NCBI GenBank assembly: GCA_900543845.1
Contig: UQTD01000013.1
Coordinates: 1 to 33,710 of the forward strand
From: an uncultured Collinsella sp.
GTDB lineage: Bacteria > Actinomycetota > Coriobacteriia > Coriobacteriales > Coriobacteriaceae
Reading direction: 5' to 3'
DNA: 33,710 nucleotides
Numbering within the stretch: position 1 is the first letter of the stretch; every line of letters starts with the position of its first letter. The notes beneath the pieces are model-generated. The model was not told the DNA's origin. It searched no databases and saw only the letters and a program-made list of their open reading frames with translations. This document shows, one piece after another, positions 16,194 through 25,025 of this stretch. The translations under genes and the position numbers were made by a program.

Positions 16194-17576
16194 ATGCACA
16201 AGGTGTATTACCAGCCTGAGGGAATTTGGGTAGGCGACATCATGCCGTACGGCGAGGACGGCACGTTCTATCTCTATCATCAGCGTGACACGCGTAACCC
16301 CGAACCTTTCGGAGAGCCGTTTGGCTGGGCACTCGCTACGACCAAGGATTTCGTCAACTACAAGGACTTTGGCGAGAGCCTTGAGCGCGGCGGCGACGAG
16401 GAAGTCGACCAGTACATTTATGCCGGCACGGTGTTTAAGGTGGGCGACAAGTACCATGCGCTCTACACTGGTTGCAATCGCGATAAGGTCCGCGCACGTT
16501 TGATGAAGCAGGTTCTTCTTCACGCAACGAGCGACGACGCCGTCAAGTGGGAGAAGAACATCGCCGAGACGCTGCTTCCGCCCCAGGAGGGTTACGATGA
16601 CCGCAACTGGCGCGATCCCTTTGTGCTTTGGGATGAGGAGAACGAAGAGTACATGCTCATCCTCGGAACGCGTGTGGGCGAGGACAAGCGTCTGATGACC
16701 GGCCGCCTGGTCAAGTTCACCTCCAAGGATCTGACCAACTGGGAGTTCCAGGGCGACTGGTGGAACCCGGGCCTGTACACCATGTTTGAGATGCCTGATC
16801 TCTTTAAGATGGGCGACTGGTGGTACCTCGTCTTTTCCGAGTACAGCGACGGCAACAAGACCCGTTACCGCATGTCCAAGTCCATCAACGGTCCTTGGAT
16901 TACCCCCGCTGACGACTCCTTCGACGGCCGCGCGTACTACGCCGCTCGCACCGCATTCGATGGCGAGCGTCGCGTTCTCTTTGGTTGGGTTCCTACGCGT
17001 GACGAGGGCGGCGACCCCAGCTCTTACCTGTGGGGTGGTACCTTCATGCCCCTCGAGATCGTTCAGCGTGCCGACGGAACGCTCGGCACCAAGCTTCCCG
17101 ACAGCATGCTCGGCGCCTTTGGCGAGGGCAAGGCTGTCGAAGCCTTCGAGCTCTCCTGCGAGTCGGGCAAGGTCGAGCAGGTTTTGTCTGCAGACGCCGG
17201 CTCCACCTACTTGCTCGATACCGACATTGAGCTCGGCGGTAACGCTGCCGGCTTCTCGGTCAAGTTCGCCGAGGACGCCGAGACCGGTCTTGCCTATGAG
17301 TTCCGCGCCAACCTGCGCGAGGGCAAGCTCGAGTTCACGCCGGCTCCCCAGTACCCGTGGTTCCAGGTCAACAACATGGGCCTCGAGCGTCCGTTGTTCT
17401 TTAAGGGCGAGGGCACTCATCATGTGCGCCTGGTCGTTGACGACGATATCGCGACCATCTTTGTCGATGATGTTGCGCTTAACGCTCGCTTCTGCAATAA
17501 GCAGGGCCAGGGTGTGGCGCTGACGGTCACCGACGGTACGCTCAAGTGCGCAAACGCAACGATCGCGTCTCTGTAG
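16194..17576 (+). CDS. GH32-family beta-fructosidase-like protein, atypical nucleophile motif
   Basis: The 460-residue protein is a five-bladed beta-propeller glycosidase of the GH32 type with a C-terminal beta-sandwich (about 320-460). Expected active-site blocks are found: the nucleophile region VGDIMPYGEDGTFYLYHQ with Asp15 in place of the usual N-D-P-N-G context, RDP at 140-142 and the acid/base block FEMPDLF with Glu199 (normally ECPDLF). There is no signal peptide, so it acts inside the cell, presumably on a fructoside or its phosphate delivered by the neighbouring PTS. ATG 16194 was chosen because AAAGGAAG precedes it; the in-frame GTG at 16176 lacks such a site. It is first in an operon with PTS EIIBC. 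The altered motifs suggest a specificity different from the ScrB at 19175, perhaps short fructans or another disaccharide. Confidence 0.8.
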   Translation: MHKVYYQPEGIWVGDIMPYGEDGTFYLYHQRDTRNPEPFGEPFGWALATTKDFVNYKDFGESLERGGDEEVDQYIYAGTVFKVGDKYHALYTGCNRDKVRARLMKQVLLHATSDDAVKWEKNIAETLLPPQEGYDDRNWRDPFVLWDEENEEYMLILGTRVGEDKRLMTGRLVKFTSKDLTNWEFQGDWWNPGLYTMFEMPDLFKMGDWWYLVFSEYSDGNKTRYRMSKSINGPWITPADDSFDGRAYYAARTAFDGERRVLFGWVPTRDEGGDPSSYLWGGTFMPLEIVQRADGTLGTKLPDSMLGAFGEGKAVEAFELSCESGKVEQVLSADAGSTYLLDTDIELGGNAAGFSVKFAEDAETGLAYEFRANLREGKLEFTPAPQYPWFQVNNMGLERPLFFKGEGTHHVRLVVDDDIATIFVDDVALNARFCNKQGQGVALTVTDGTLKCANATIASL

Positions 17577-17621
17577 CGGCAACGAACCGTTTTATGATTT
17601 AGAAAAGGAATGGAGAGGAAC

Positions 17622-19073
17622 ATGGACTACAAGGCAGTGTCCCAGCAAGTCGTCGACAACGTCGGCGGACTGGAGAACATCGAGGGCGCCACGCATTGCG
17701 TGACCCGTCTGCGTCTGGTGCTCAAGGATACGAGCAAATACAACAAGGCCGAGCTCGAGAACATCGATGGCGTCAAGGGCGTGCTGTACAACAGCGGCCA
17801 GCTCATGATCATCTTTGGTACCGGTACCGTCAACAAGGTTTACGACGCCTTTATGGCTCTGACTGGTGTCAAGGAGATCAGCGCTTCCGAGGTCAAGGGT
17901 GCCGAGGCGGACAAGAAAGGCAAGTTCTTCTCGGTCCTCAAGGTGTTCTCGGACATCTTTATCCCCATCATTCCTGCCTTCGTCGGTGCCGCTATCATCA
18001 TCGGCCTTAAGTCGCTGATCGTTGCCAACGGCCTCTTTGGCATGGAAGGCAGCCTCGCCGATCACAGCGAGTTCCTCAAGAACCTCGCAAGCTTCTTTGC
18101 CATTATCGCCACCACGTTCGACTACCTGCCTGTCCTGGTTATGTACAGCGCAGTCAAGCGTTTTGGCGGTAACCCGATCCTGGGCATCCTCGTCGGTATC
18201 GTCATGGTTCACCCGAGCCTTATGAACCGCAACACGTTCGTTATGGACCCGACGGGTGCTGAGTACTGGAACTTTGGTCCGCTCTCCATTCCCATGGTTG
18301 CTTTCCAGGGCGGTGTGTTCCCTGCAATTCTGACCGCCTGGTTTATGGCCAAGGTCGAAAAGATTGCCCAGAAGTACATCCCCGAGGTCGTTTCGTTCGT
18401 CTTTGTCCCGACCGTTACCCTGATTCTTGCTAACGTCGCCCTGTTCACCGTGTTCGGCCCGCTCGGTAACCTGATCGGTGACGTCCTCGCCGGCGTAATC
18501 GATATCCTGTACAACAGGATGGGCGTCTTTGGTGCCTTTGTCTTCGCCGCGTTCCTGCAGCCGCTCGTCGTTACCGGTACGCATCAGTTCATCCAGGGTA
18601 TCGAGGCAAACCTCGTTGCCACGACTGGCTTCAACTACATCCAGGCCATTTGGTCGGTTTCCATCATCGCCCAGGGCGGCGGCGCCATCGGTATGTACCT
18701 CATTCACAAGAAGCACTCCAAAGAGCGCAACATCTGCATGTCGTCCTTTATCCCGACGCTGGTCGGAATCTCCGAGCCCGCTATCTTTGCTGCAAACATG
18801 CGCTATTCGATCATTCCGTTCATCTGTGCATGCATCGGTGCAGGCTGCGGCGGTGCCTTCGTCAAGCTCTTTGAGGTGCGCGCTATCGGTCAGGGTCTGA
18901 CCGGCGTGCTTGGCCTGCTCATCGTCACGCCCGAGACCCTCGTGTGGTATGTGGCTGGCAATCTCATCGCCTTTATCGTGCCGATCGTCTTGATCTTTGC
19001 CTACAACAAGGCAAAGGGCGTGCCGACCACCGATGAAGAGGGCGCTGGCGCTGGCTTCGACGTTAGCTTCTAG
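17622..19073 (+). CDS. scrA: PTS transporter subunit EIIBC, sucrose/beta-glucoside type
   Basis: This 483-residue membrane protein has an EIIB domain (about 1-90) with the phosphorylated cysteine Cys26 in ATHCVTRLRL and an EIIC domain (about 105-470) with about ten helices and the substrate-site motif GISEPAIF (Glu385). It takes up a sugar and phosphorylates it. No EIIA domain is fused or adjacent, so it must borrow an EIIA(Glc)-type protein, as sucrose transporters of this group do. The start ATG 17622 is preferred to the ATG at 17610 because GGAGAGG lies just before it, and because MDYKAVSQ is the typical beginning. It sits 45 bp after the GH32 gene and about 100 bp before scrB. Sucrose specificity is inferred from these two neighbours. 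Confidence 0.9.
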   Translation: MDYKAVSQQVVDNVGGLENIEGATHCVTRLRLVLKDTSKYNKAELENIDGVKGVLYNSGQLMIIFGTGTVNKVYDAFMALTGVKEISASEVKGAEADKKGKFFSVLKVFSDIFIPIIPAFVGAAIIIGLKSLIVANGLFGMEGSLADHSEFLKNLASFFAIIATTFDYLPVLVMYSAVKRFGGNPILGILVGIVMVHPSLMNRNTFVMDPTGAEYWNFGPLSIPMVAFQGGVFPAILTAWFMAKVEKIAQKYIPEVVSFVFVPTVTLILANVALFTVFGPLGNLIGDVLAGVIDILYNRMGVFGAFVFAAFLQPLVVTGTHQFIQGIEANLVATTGFNYIQAIWSVSIIAQGGGAIGMYLIHKKHSKERNICMSSFIPTLVGISEPAIFAANMRYSIIPFICACIGAGCGGAFVKLFEVRAIGQGLTGVLGLLIVTPETLVWYVAGNLIAFIVPIVLIFAYNKAKGVPTTDEEGAGAGFDVSF

Positions 19074-19112
19074 TTGAGCCGTTCAGTGTAATCTGAGGAT
19101 AAGTCCATTTGA

Positions 19113-19150
19113 GGAAGGGCGTTCGACTCGTGTGAGTCGAGCGTCCTTCC
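19113..19150 (+). repeat. 17-bp hairpin between PTS and sucrose hydrolase genes
   Basis: Arms 19113-19129 and 19134-19150 pair over 17 positions with two G-T wobbles and a 4-nt loop. No T-run follows. It could protect the upstream message or partly stop transcription, lowering scrB expression relative to the PTS. Confidence 0.65.
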
Positions 19151-19174
19151 CCATAGACGAGAAAGTCAACGGCG

Positions 19175-20617
19175 ATGTTAAATCAAAAAAACAAGGTGAC
19201 ACGCGCGGACTATGAGCAGTGGCGTGCCGGACAGGATGAGACGGCTGGTCGCATCGCGTCCGACCCCGATAGGCTCCTGTTCCATGTGGAGCCTGAGCTT
19301 GGCTGGCTCAACGACCCCAACGGTTTGGTTCAGATTGGTGATACGTATCACATCTATCATCAATACGATCCGTTCGATGCTGCGCATGGCGGTCCAGTGC
19401 TTTGGAACCATCTGACGACAAAGGATTTTGTGACGTACGAGAATCATGGCCCCGCGCTGTTCCCCGATTCCGATTTGGATTCGAACGGAGCGTATTCTGG
19501 TTCTGCCTTTGTACGCGATGGCAAGATTCACTACTTCTATACCGGCAACGTCAAGCATTTTGACCGCGATGATTACGACTACGTGTTGACGGGCCGTGAG
19601 CAAAACCAGATTCATATGGTTGCCGAGAATCCCGACGAATTGGGCGAGAAGTGCATAGCTGTTGGACCGGTCGATTACCCCGACGATATCGGTTCGCACG
19701 TGCGCGACCCCAAGATCCTTGAGCACGACGGTATCTACTACATGGTTCTGGGCGCTCGTACGAAAGACGATCGCGGCTGCGTGCTTGTCTATACCTCGCG
19801 CGATCTAGAGGACTGGAACTATGCGACGCGTATTGAGCTGGGCGAGAAGTTTGGCTTTATGTGGGAGTGCCCCGATCTGTTTGAGCTCGATGGTGAGCTT
19901 ATTCTCGTTTGCTGTCCGCAGGGTGTGCCTGCCGATGGATGGCGTTACCGCAATCCGCATCAGTGCGTGTGGTTCTCCATCGAGGCCGATTGGGAGGCGC
20001 CGAGCTTTAAAATCGTCGGGCAGGGCATGCCCCCGATGGTCGATGCCGGTTTTGATTTCTATGCTCCGCAGTCCTTTGAGGATGCTGCAGGCCGGCGTTT
20101 GATGATCGGATGGTCGGGTTGCCCCGATGCGACGGCAGAAAACCCGACGGTGGCGCGCGGGTGGCAGTGCGCGTTGACGGTGCCGCGAGAGCTGAGCATG
20201 CGCGATGGTAAGCTCTGCCAGCAGCCGGCGCACGAGATTGAGAGGATGCGCGGCGACTGCGTTCGCGCGACAGGCGGTGAAACAGTTGAGGAGCCGGGCC
20301 GCCTGTTTGATCTTGTGGTTTCCTGTGAGGGCGCCAAGATGGTCGAGCTCGAGATTCGCAAGGGTGTCTTTGTGCGCTATGCAGACGGGATGCTTACCCT
20401 CGACATGGGTGACGAAGGCTATGGGCGCGACCAGAGGTCGATCGAGCTCAGCGAGCTTCGCGACCTGCGCGTGCTTTCGGACACTACGATGGTCGAGATT
20501 TTTGCCAATGGCGGCGAGGCGGCACTTACGAGCCGTACCTATTCGCCGGCGGTACCGGCGATGGAGCTGCGCGCCGAGGGTGCGGCATCGATGGATTTTT
20601 ACCGTCTTGCGCGTTAA
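19175..20617 (+). CDS. scrB: Sucrose-6-phosphate hydrolase, GH32
   Basis: The 480-residue enzyme hydrolyses sucrose-6-phosphate to glucose-6-phosphate and fructose in the cytoplasm. All three GH32 signatures are canonical: WLNDPNG with nucleophile Asp47, RDP at 177-179 and ECPDLF with acid/base Glu231. The N-terminal 35 residues are the usual ScrB lead-in and the last 130 form the beta-sandwich module. There is no signal peptide. The start ATG 19175 has only a weak ribosome site (GAGAAAG), consistent with coupling to, or readthrough from, the PTS gene 101 bp upstream. No LacI-type operator is seen directly before it, so it is probably served by the promoter at 16123. A fructokinase is not in the window. 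Confidence 0.92.
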   Translation: MLNQKNKVTRADYEQWRAGQDETAGRIASDPDRLLFHVEPELGWLNDPNGLVQIGDTYHIYHQYDPFDAAHGGPVLWNHLTTKDFVTYENHGPALFPDSDLDSNGAYSGSAFVRDGKIHYFYTGNVKHFDRDDYDYVLTGREQNQIHMVAENPDELGEKCIAVGPVDYPDDIGSHVRDPKILEHDGIYYMVLGARTKDDRGCVLVYTSRDLEDWNYATRIELGEKFGFMWECPDLFELDGELILVCCPQGVPADGWRYRNPHQCVWFSIEADWEAPSFKIVGQGMPPMVDAGFDFYAPQSFEDAAGRRLMIGWSGCPDATAENPTVARGWQCALTVPRELSMRDGKLCQQPAHEIERMRGDCVRATGGETVEEPGRLFDLVVSCEGAKMVELEIRKGVFVRYADGMLTLDMGDEGYGRDQRSIELSELRDLRVLSDTTMVEIFANGGEAALTSRTYSPAVPAMELRAEGAASMDFYRLAR

Positions 20618-20768
20618 CCGTGCGTGGAGCACGATTGGACTTGCTGGGCGGAATGTGTCGCAGTTGCCGCAGCGAACTACCGTTTATCGCGTATAGCTAC
20701 CGTTTGCGGAATAAGTAACACTCCTTAATAAACCGTGTAGAATCTCAGATAAGCACGGAGTTTTCCAG

Positions 20769-20811
20769 GGAGACGCTGTCCTTTGTTGTGTACAAGGGGC
20801 GGCGTCTCTTT
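20769..20811 (+). terminator. Terminator-like hairpin between scrB and degV
   Basis: GAGACGC (20770-20776) pairs with GCGTCTC (20802-20808). An upper stem, CCTTTGT / ACAAGGG, continues it, and TTT follows. It is probably the end of the sucrose operon, 150 bp after scrB. The rest of 20618-20893 shows only a 9-bp direct repeat CTACCGTTT near 20676 and 20697. Confidence 0.5.
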
Positions 20812-20893
20812 GGCGCTTGGGCGCCGTTGTACAACAGTGCGGCGGCGCGTGCCATGTATTGAAAAGCCAATGTCGAGATGGGTCGTGATAAGA

Positions 20894-21748
20894 ATGGGCA
20901 AGTACGTAATCGTGGTTGAGTCTGGGTCGGATGTGACGCCGGAGCTCTGCGAACGCTATGGCATCGTGCGCGTGCCCATGCATGTCACGATTGGTGACGA
21001 GACCGTCGAGGACGGCTCGATCGATCCGCTCGAGATTTATTCGCGCTGCAACGAGTTTGGCGTGATGCCCAAGACCAGCGGTTGCTCGCCGGCGGATTTT
21101 GCGCATGTGTACGACCGCATCCATGCCGAGCAACCCGACGCGACTATTTTGCATCTTGCATATTCTGAGGCCACGACCTGCTCGCATCAATCATCGAAGA
21201 TCGCCGCCAAGGGTCGCGATTACGTGTTCTCCATGGACACGCGCTTTGTCTCGGTGGGCCAGTCGCTCGTTGTCGTCGAGACCGCCAAATACATCGAGGC
21301 TCACCCCGATGTCACCGTCGACGAGATCTTTGCATTTACGAACTCCGTCATGGACCGCGTGCTGCTGGGCTTTGTTCCTACGGACCTTGCCTTCCTTAAG
21401 GCGGGCGGCCGCTTGTCCAACGTCGCGTTCCTAGGCGCCCATCTGCTCAAGATTAAGCCCTGCATTGAGGTGACGGGCGGCAAGTTCGTGGCGACCAAGA
21501 AGTTCCGCGGTTCTATGCTTAAGTGCGCCCGTGCCTTTATTGATCACATGGTAGAGAAGGGCGAGATCGACTACTCGCATATTGGCCTGGCGTATTCGGT
21601 GGGTCTTTCCGAGGAGTTGCGCGACGACATGGAAGTCTATGCACACGATCTTGGCTTTAAGGACGTTACCTGGACTCAGGTCGGCGGCGTCATCTCGAGC
21701 CACTGCGGCCCGACTGCTTTCGGCGCGGTGCTCACGCTTAAGGCGTAA
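20894..21748 (+). CDS. DegV-family fatty-acid-binding protein
   Basis: The 284-residue protein matches the DegV fold: N-terminal IVVESGSDVTPEL, the ligand-site PKTSGCSPADF (about 62-72), a mid-section IHLAYSEATTCS-like strand-turn, GRLSN (about 172-176) and the C-terminal SSHCGPTAFG. DegV/FakB proteins bind a fatty acid and present it to the kinase FakA for phosphorylation and entry into phospholipids. No FakA-like gene is in the window. The start is uncertain: ATG 20894 begins the conserved family sequence but has a poor ribosome site, while an in-frame ATG at 20870 would add eight residues. It appears monocistronic. Confidence 0.85.
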   Translation: MGKYVIVVESGSDVTPELCERYGIVRVPMHVTIGDETVEDGSIDPLEIYSRCNEFGVMPKTSGCSPADFAHVYDRIHAEQPDATILHLAYSEATTCSHQSSKIAAKGRDYVFSMDTRFVSVGQSLVVVETAKYIEAHPDVTVDEIFAFTNSVMDRVLLGFVPTDLAFLKAGGRLSNVAFLGAHLLKIKPCIEVTGGKFVATKKFRGSMLKCARAFIDHMVEKGEIDYSHIGLAYSVGLSEELRDDMEVYAHDLGFKDVTWTQVGGVISSHCGPTAFGAVLTLKA

Positions 21749-21826
21749 AGGCCTCAGACGAGCGTTCTTCAGTCTGACATCTCGAAGTAGACCCCAGCCA
21801 TGGTGATGGGGGATAGATTAAAACGT

Positions 21827-21875
21827 GCCATTCTAGCCCGAGACGTTTAAACGCAAACGCATAGGCTAGAATGGC
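21827..21875 (+). promoter_or_regulatory. 12-bp inverted repeat upstream of pflA
   Basis: GCCATTCTAGCC (21827-21838) and GGCTAGAATGGC (21864-21875) are perfectly complementary around 25 nt that contain the palindrome CGTTTAAACG. A TAGAAT in the right arm (21867-21872) could be a -10 box. Outer bases TTAAAA / TTTTAA extend the symmetry. It may be an operator pair over the pflA promoter or a leader hairpin. Confidence 0.5.
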
Positions 21876-21922
21876 TCTGGCATTTTAATTGGTTGCATCC
21901 AAGGAGAGGCAAGGTAGCGCGA

Positions 21923-22741
21923 ATGGCAGAAATGACGCTTGAGGGTGTGGACGCTCGTCCCGAGGACTCTGCGTTTGCCCTTGGCCGCGTGCATTCAATC
22001 GAGACGATGGGAACGGTCGACGGACCCGGCATTCGCTTTGTGGTGTTTGTCCAGGGCTGTCCCATGCGCTGCGCGTATTGTCACAATCCCGATACCTGGT
22101 CTGTTAACGGCGGCACCATGGTGACCGTCGAACACCTGATGGATGAGTTCCAGAGTAACCACGAGTTCTATCGCAGCGGTGGCATTACGGTGTCCGGCGG
22201 CGAGCCGCTCCTACAGCCTGAGTTTTTGGCCGACCTGTTCTGTGCCATGCACAACAACCCCGATGGCCGCGTGCATACCTGCTTGGATAGCTGTGGCTAT
22301 GCGTTCGATCCAGCGCATCCCGAGAAGTTCGATGCCGTACTCAACGAGACCGATATGGTGCTGCTCGACATTAAACACGCCGATCCCGTCGAGCATAAAA
22401 AGCTGACCGGTTGCGATCCCGCACGCATTCTGGCGTTTGGTGACGAGCTTGCGCGTCGCAAGATTAAGGTCGTTATCCGCCACGTGGTGGTGCCGGGCAT
22501 TACCGATACGGTTGAGGAGTGCGAGAAGCTCGGTCGTCTGATCGCTCCGTGGCACAACGTGGTGGGCCTGGAAATGCTGCCGTATCACACGATGGGCGTT
22601 GTCAAGTACGAGCAGCTGGGGATTCCCTATAAGCTCGAGGGCGTTCCACAGATGGATACCGCGCGCATGCCCGAGCTGCGCAACGCCGTCATGACGGGCA
22701 TGAAAAAGCGCCGCGCCGAACTCAAAAACGCCATCGGCTAG
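21923..22741 (+). CDS. pflA: Pyruvate formate-lyase activating enzyme, radical SAM
   Basis: The 272-residue enzyme uses a [4Fe-4S] cluster and S-adenosylmethionine to abstract hydrogen from the glycine of PFL. The cluster motif CxxxCxxC is CPMRCAYC (Cys46, Cys50, Cys53). The family signature TVDGPGIRFVVF precedes it, and SGGEPLLQ, DIKH and the C-terminal LPYHTMG block follow. The start ATG 21923 was chosen; AAGG at 21911-21914 gives an 8-nt spacing. An in-frame TTG at 21893 would put the stronger AAGGAG inside the gene and is rejected. Its target glycine here is most likely Gly58 of the small subunit at 14447. It is separated from pflB by the sucrose locus and degV, so it has its own regulatory region. 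Confidence 0.95.
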   Translation: MAEMTLEGVDARPEDSAFALGRVHSIETMGTVDGPGIRFVVFVQGCPMRCAYCHNPDTWSVNGGTMVTVEHLMDEFQSNHEFYRSGGITVSGGEPLLQPEFLADLFCAMHNNPDGRVHTCLDSCGYAFDPAHPEKFDAVLNETDMVLLDIKHADPVEHKKLTGCDPARILAFGDELARRKIKVVIRHVVVPGITDTVEECEKLGRLIAPWHNVVGLEMLPYHTMGVVKYEQLGIPYKLEGVPQMDTARMPELRNAVMTGMKKRRAELKNAIG

Positions 22742-22754
22742 CGAGCCATTTTCA

Positions 22755-22787
22755 GGCACTCATTGGGGACAGACTTAAATGAGTGCC
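22755..22787 (+). terminator. Hairpin after pflA with CATTGGGGAC loop segment
   Basis: GGCACTCATT (22755-22764) and AATGAGTGCC (22778-22787) form a perfect 10-bp stem, starting 14 nt after the pflA stop. There is no T-run. It is related in sequence to 3159-3212. Confidence 0.55.
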
Positions 22788-22823
22788 CCTGGGCACCAAG
22801 TTGATTGCCAAAGAGCCCTGTCA

Positions 22824-22890
22824 AGTTGCGGTGGAATAGTTCTTGTTTTTCGGCTTATGCCGCCCAAATAGGAACTATTCCACCGCAACT
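22824..22890. repeat. Hairpin of the GTTGCGGTG family, copy 2
   Basis: Arms 22824-22842 and 22872-22890 are perfectly complementary over 19 bp around a 29-nt loop, the same arm and loop sizes as 3074-3140. Where copy 1 has GAGAT, copy 2 has GGAAT, and the opposite arm changes to match. With the preceding hairpin it fills the 307-bp gap 22742-23048; the remainder (22891-23040) shows nothing else I can support. Confidence 0.7.
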
Positions 22891-23048
22891 GCGTTTTGGG
22901 CGGAGATGCGCAACAGAATCGTACCATTTGGATAAATACGCTTGTGGTTTCTTTAAAGACGCCTTAAACGCCGCTGAATATCTTTGGAAAGAAATGCCTG
23001 CTCGGTATTATGCTGCTCGTATATGAACGGTAGCAGTCAGGAGACCAC

Positions 23049-24167
23049 GTGCGAAACAACGCATCGCGGGACGAGTATGTGCCGCAGCATAGCAGCAGAT
23101 ATGAGACGAAGGGCACGCCTTCGCGTGGCCTCGCTGACGTTCGCATCCGCGAGACGAAGATTGCCGCCGTTGGGATGCTAACGTTGGCGGTTATTATCCT
23201 CGGAATGACCGCCAAAACCTACGCGTCGGAGCGAATGGCACACTCAGATGCGTCAACGGTACAGACGCAAAACAAAAAGGTCTCTGAATCTAAAGCCACC
23301 GCAAGTCAAACCCTGTCGACAGCGAGCCTTAAGACGAGGCTTTCGAAGGCGGACTTTAACGATATTCCCTCAGGCGATACCGTGCAGACCTTCTCACTGG
23401 TTGATGACCAGATCCCCGCCCTGGAGGATGAGAGCCTCGCCGCGCTCCAAGATGCCCTGAGTCAGGCGCAGGAGCTGGGCGATGTGGGCGTAGTGTTCTA
23501 CGACCTATCGAGCGGCAAGGGCGTGACGTATAACGCGGACGCCGAGGTGTACGGTGCGAGCAGTTATAAGGCGCTTTATGTACTCTACGTCTGCGAGTCA
23601 CTGGTCGAGACGGGGCAAGTGTCGCTCGATGATACTCTGGGCACCTATGGCGGCTACGGTATGGGCTGGCTGACGGTTCGCGAACTCATCGAGGCCTCGG
23701 TCGTCAACTCGGATAACGACTCGTTTATCGCGTTGCGTGCAACGTTTGATCAAGATGGCTACGAGGATTGGATTGCCGCACTCGGCGTCGAAGACGAGGT
23801 CGCGCTCGATCCGATGAGCGATTTCCCAACCTACTGTCCACGCACCTCGGCCAAGTTGTGGCGCGAGATGAGCGAGTATCTGAGCTGTGGCAGTGAGACC
23901 TCCCAGTGGTTATCTGAACTGCTGTCATCAACATCGCGCTCATTTATCCGTGATGGGATTGCTGACGAGCAGGTTTTGGTGCGCAATAAGGCAGGTTGGA
24001 TTAGCGAGGATGGTTGCTATTCGACATGCGATGCGGGCCTTATCGACATCGATGACCGTACCTATGTCATGAGCATCATGACATCGATGCCGTGGAGTGA
24101 CCGCTCGAGCGAGGTTACGGCTGCGATTGCAAAGGCTCTGTTTGATACGCGAGCTGCGCTGGCCTAG
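23049..24167 (+). CDS. Membrane-anchored class A beta-lactamase-like serine hydrolase
   Basis: The 372-residue protein has a short basic N-terminus, one membrane helix (about 38-58), a Ser/Thr/Lys-rich linker (about 62-115) and an extracytoplasmic serine hydrolase domain (about 125-370). The penicillin-recognising motifs are SSYK (Ser171-Lys174), SDN (221-223) and KAG (314-316, in place of KTG). The deep class A Glu166 segment is not obvious, so it may be a peptidoglycan-related hydrolase or a beta-lactam-binding protein rather than an efficient beta-lactamase. It starts with GTG 23049 after AGGAG. Two cysteine-containing segments near the C-terminus (about 323-327) could form a disulfide. 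It has no operon partner; mtnN follows 78 bp later. Confidence 0.85.
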   Translation: MRNNASRDEYVPQHSSRYETKGTPSRGLADVRIRETKIAAVGMLTLAVIILGMTAKTYASERMAHSDASTVQTQNKKVSESKATASQTLSTASLKTRLSKADFNDIPSGDTVQTFSLVDDQIPALEDESLAALQDALSQAQELGDVGVVFYDLSSGKGVTYNADAEVYGASSYKALYVLYVCESLVETGQVSLDDTLGTYGGYGMGWLTVRELIEASVVNSDNDSFIALRATFDQDGYEDWIAALGVEDEVALDPMSDFPTYCPRTSAKLWREMSEYLSCGSETSQWLSELLSSTSRSFIRDGIADEQVLVRNKAGWISEDGCYSTCDAGLIDIDDRTYVMSIMTSMPWSDRSSEVTAAIAKALFDTRAALA

Positions 24168-24245
24168 CGTGTTCGTTTGACGAGGTCAAACAAAATGCTG
24201 GTACCATACCTTGGTTGAGAATTTCGTATAGGTTTGGGGAATGGC

Positions 24246-24986
24246 ATGGCTACCATCGCGATTATCGGTGCACTCGAAAAAGAGATCATGCAGATTAAGG
24301 AAGAGCTGAGCGACGTTTGCGAGGCACAGGAGGCAGGCTTGACCGTTGTGAGCGGTGAGTTCGACGGCCTGACGCTTGTCGCCACGACGGCGGGTATGGG
24401 CACGGTAAACGCTGCCGCCGCAACACAGCACCTCATTAGCAAGTATGCTCCACAGGCAGTTGTGCTCTCGGGTATCGCGGGCGGTTTGAACCCCAAGCTC
24501 CATATCGACGACGTTGTCATCGGCAAATGCCTGCGCTATCTGGATACCGATACCGCGCTTATCGCCGAGTCTGCACCGGGGCTCGAGGAGTTTGGCTCGA
24601 CGCCTGCGCTGGTCGATATTGCTGCCGATGTGCTTTCTGAGCGTGGCTTTGTTAACGCTTCGACAAATGCAGCCGCCTCGAACGAGGGCGCAAAGCAGTT
24701 CCTGGTCGGCACGATTGCCACGGGCAACCGTTTTGTGACGGGCGCCGCCATGCGCAACGACGCTATCGAGGCGACGCATGCCGATTGTGTCGGCATGGAG
24801 GGCGCGGCGATTGCCCATGTCGCAACTAAAAATGGTGTCGATTGCCTGGTGTTGCGCGCTATCAGCGATAATTGTGACGAGGCGTACGATGCGATTTGCG
24901 ACCGCGAGTTCGACCTGTTCGAGTATGCTCGTACCGCGAGTGGCATTACGCTCGATATCGTTCGCCGCATCGCTGCTATCTATTAG
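24246..24986 (+). CDS. mtnN: 5'-methylthioadenosine/S-adenosylhomocysteine nucleosidase
   Basis: The 246-residue enzyme cleaves adenine from methylthioadenosine and S-adenosylhomocysteine, recycling products of SAM use. Motifs fit the MTAN family: N-terminal IAIIGALEKE with the catalytic Glu (Glu13), the phosphate/ribose-site segment GMGTVNAA, SGIAGGL, the substrate methionine-glutamate in VGMEGAA and the catalytic Asp in RAISDN. ATG 24246 follows GGGGAA; the upstream in-frame TTG (24234) is rejected. It also serves 5'-deoxyadenosine produced by radical-SAM enzymes such as PflA, but the two genes are not in one operon. engB begins 39 bp downstream and may be co-transcribed. Confidence 0.93.
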   Translation: MATIAIIGALEKEIMQIKEELSDVCEAQEAGLTVVSGEFDGLTLVATTAGMGTVNAAAATQHLISKYAPQAVVLSGIAGGLNPKLHIDDVVIGKCLRYLDTDTALIAESAPGLEEFGSTPALVDIAADVLSERGFVNASTNAAASNEGAKQFLVGTIATGNRFVTGAAMRNDAIEATHADCVGMEGAAIAHVATKNGVDCLVLRAISDNCDEAYDAICDREFDLFEYARTASGITLDIVRRIAAIY

Positions 24987-25025
24987 CGCGCTCTTTTTGT
25001 AAGAACCTACGACCAAGGAGTGTCC

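Noticed and set aside
22805..23026. 73-codon open frame
   Set aside because: It lies across the 22824-22890 hairpin and has no ribosome site.
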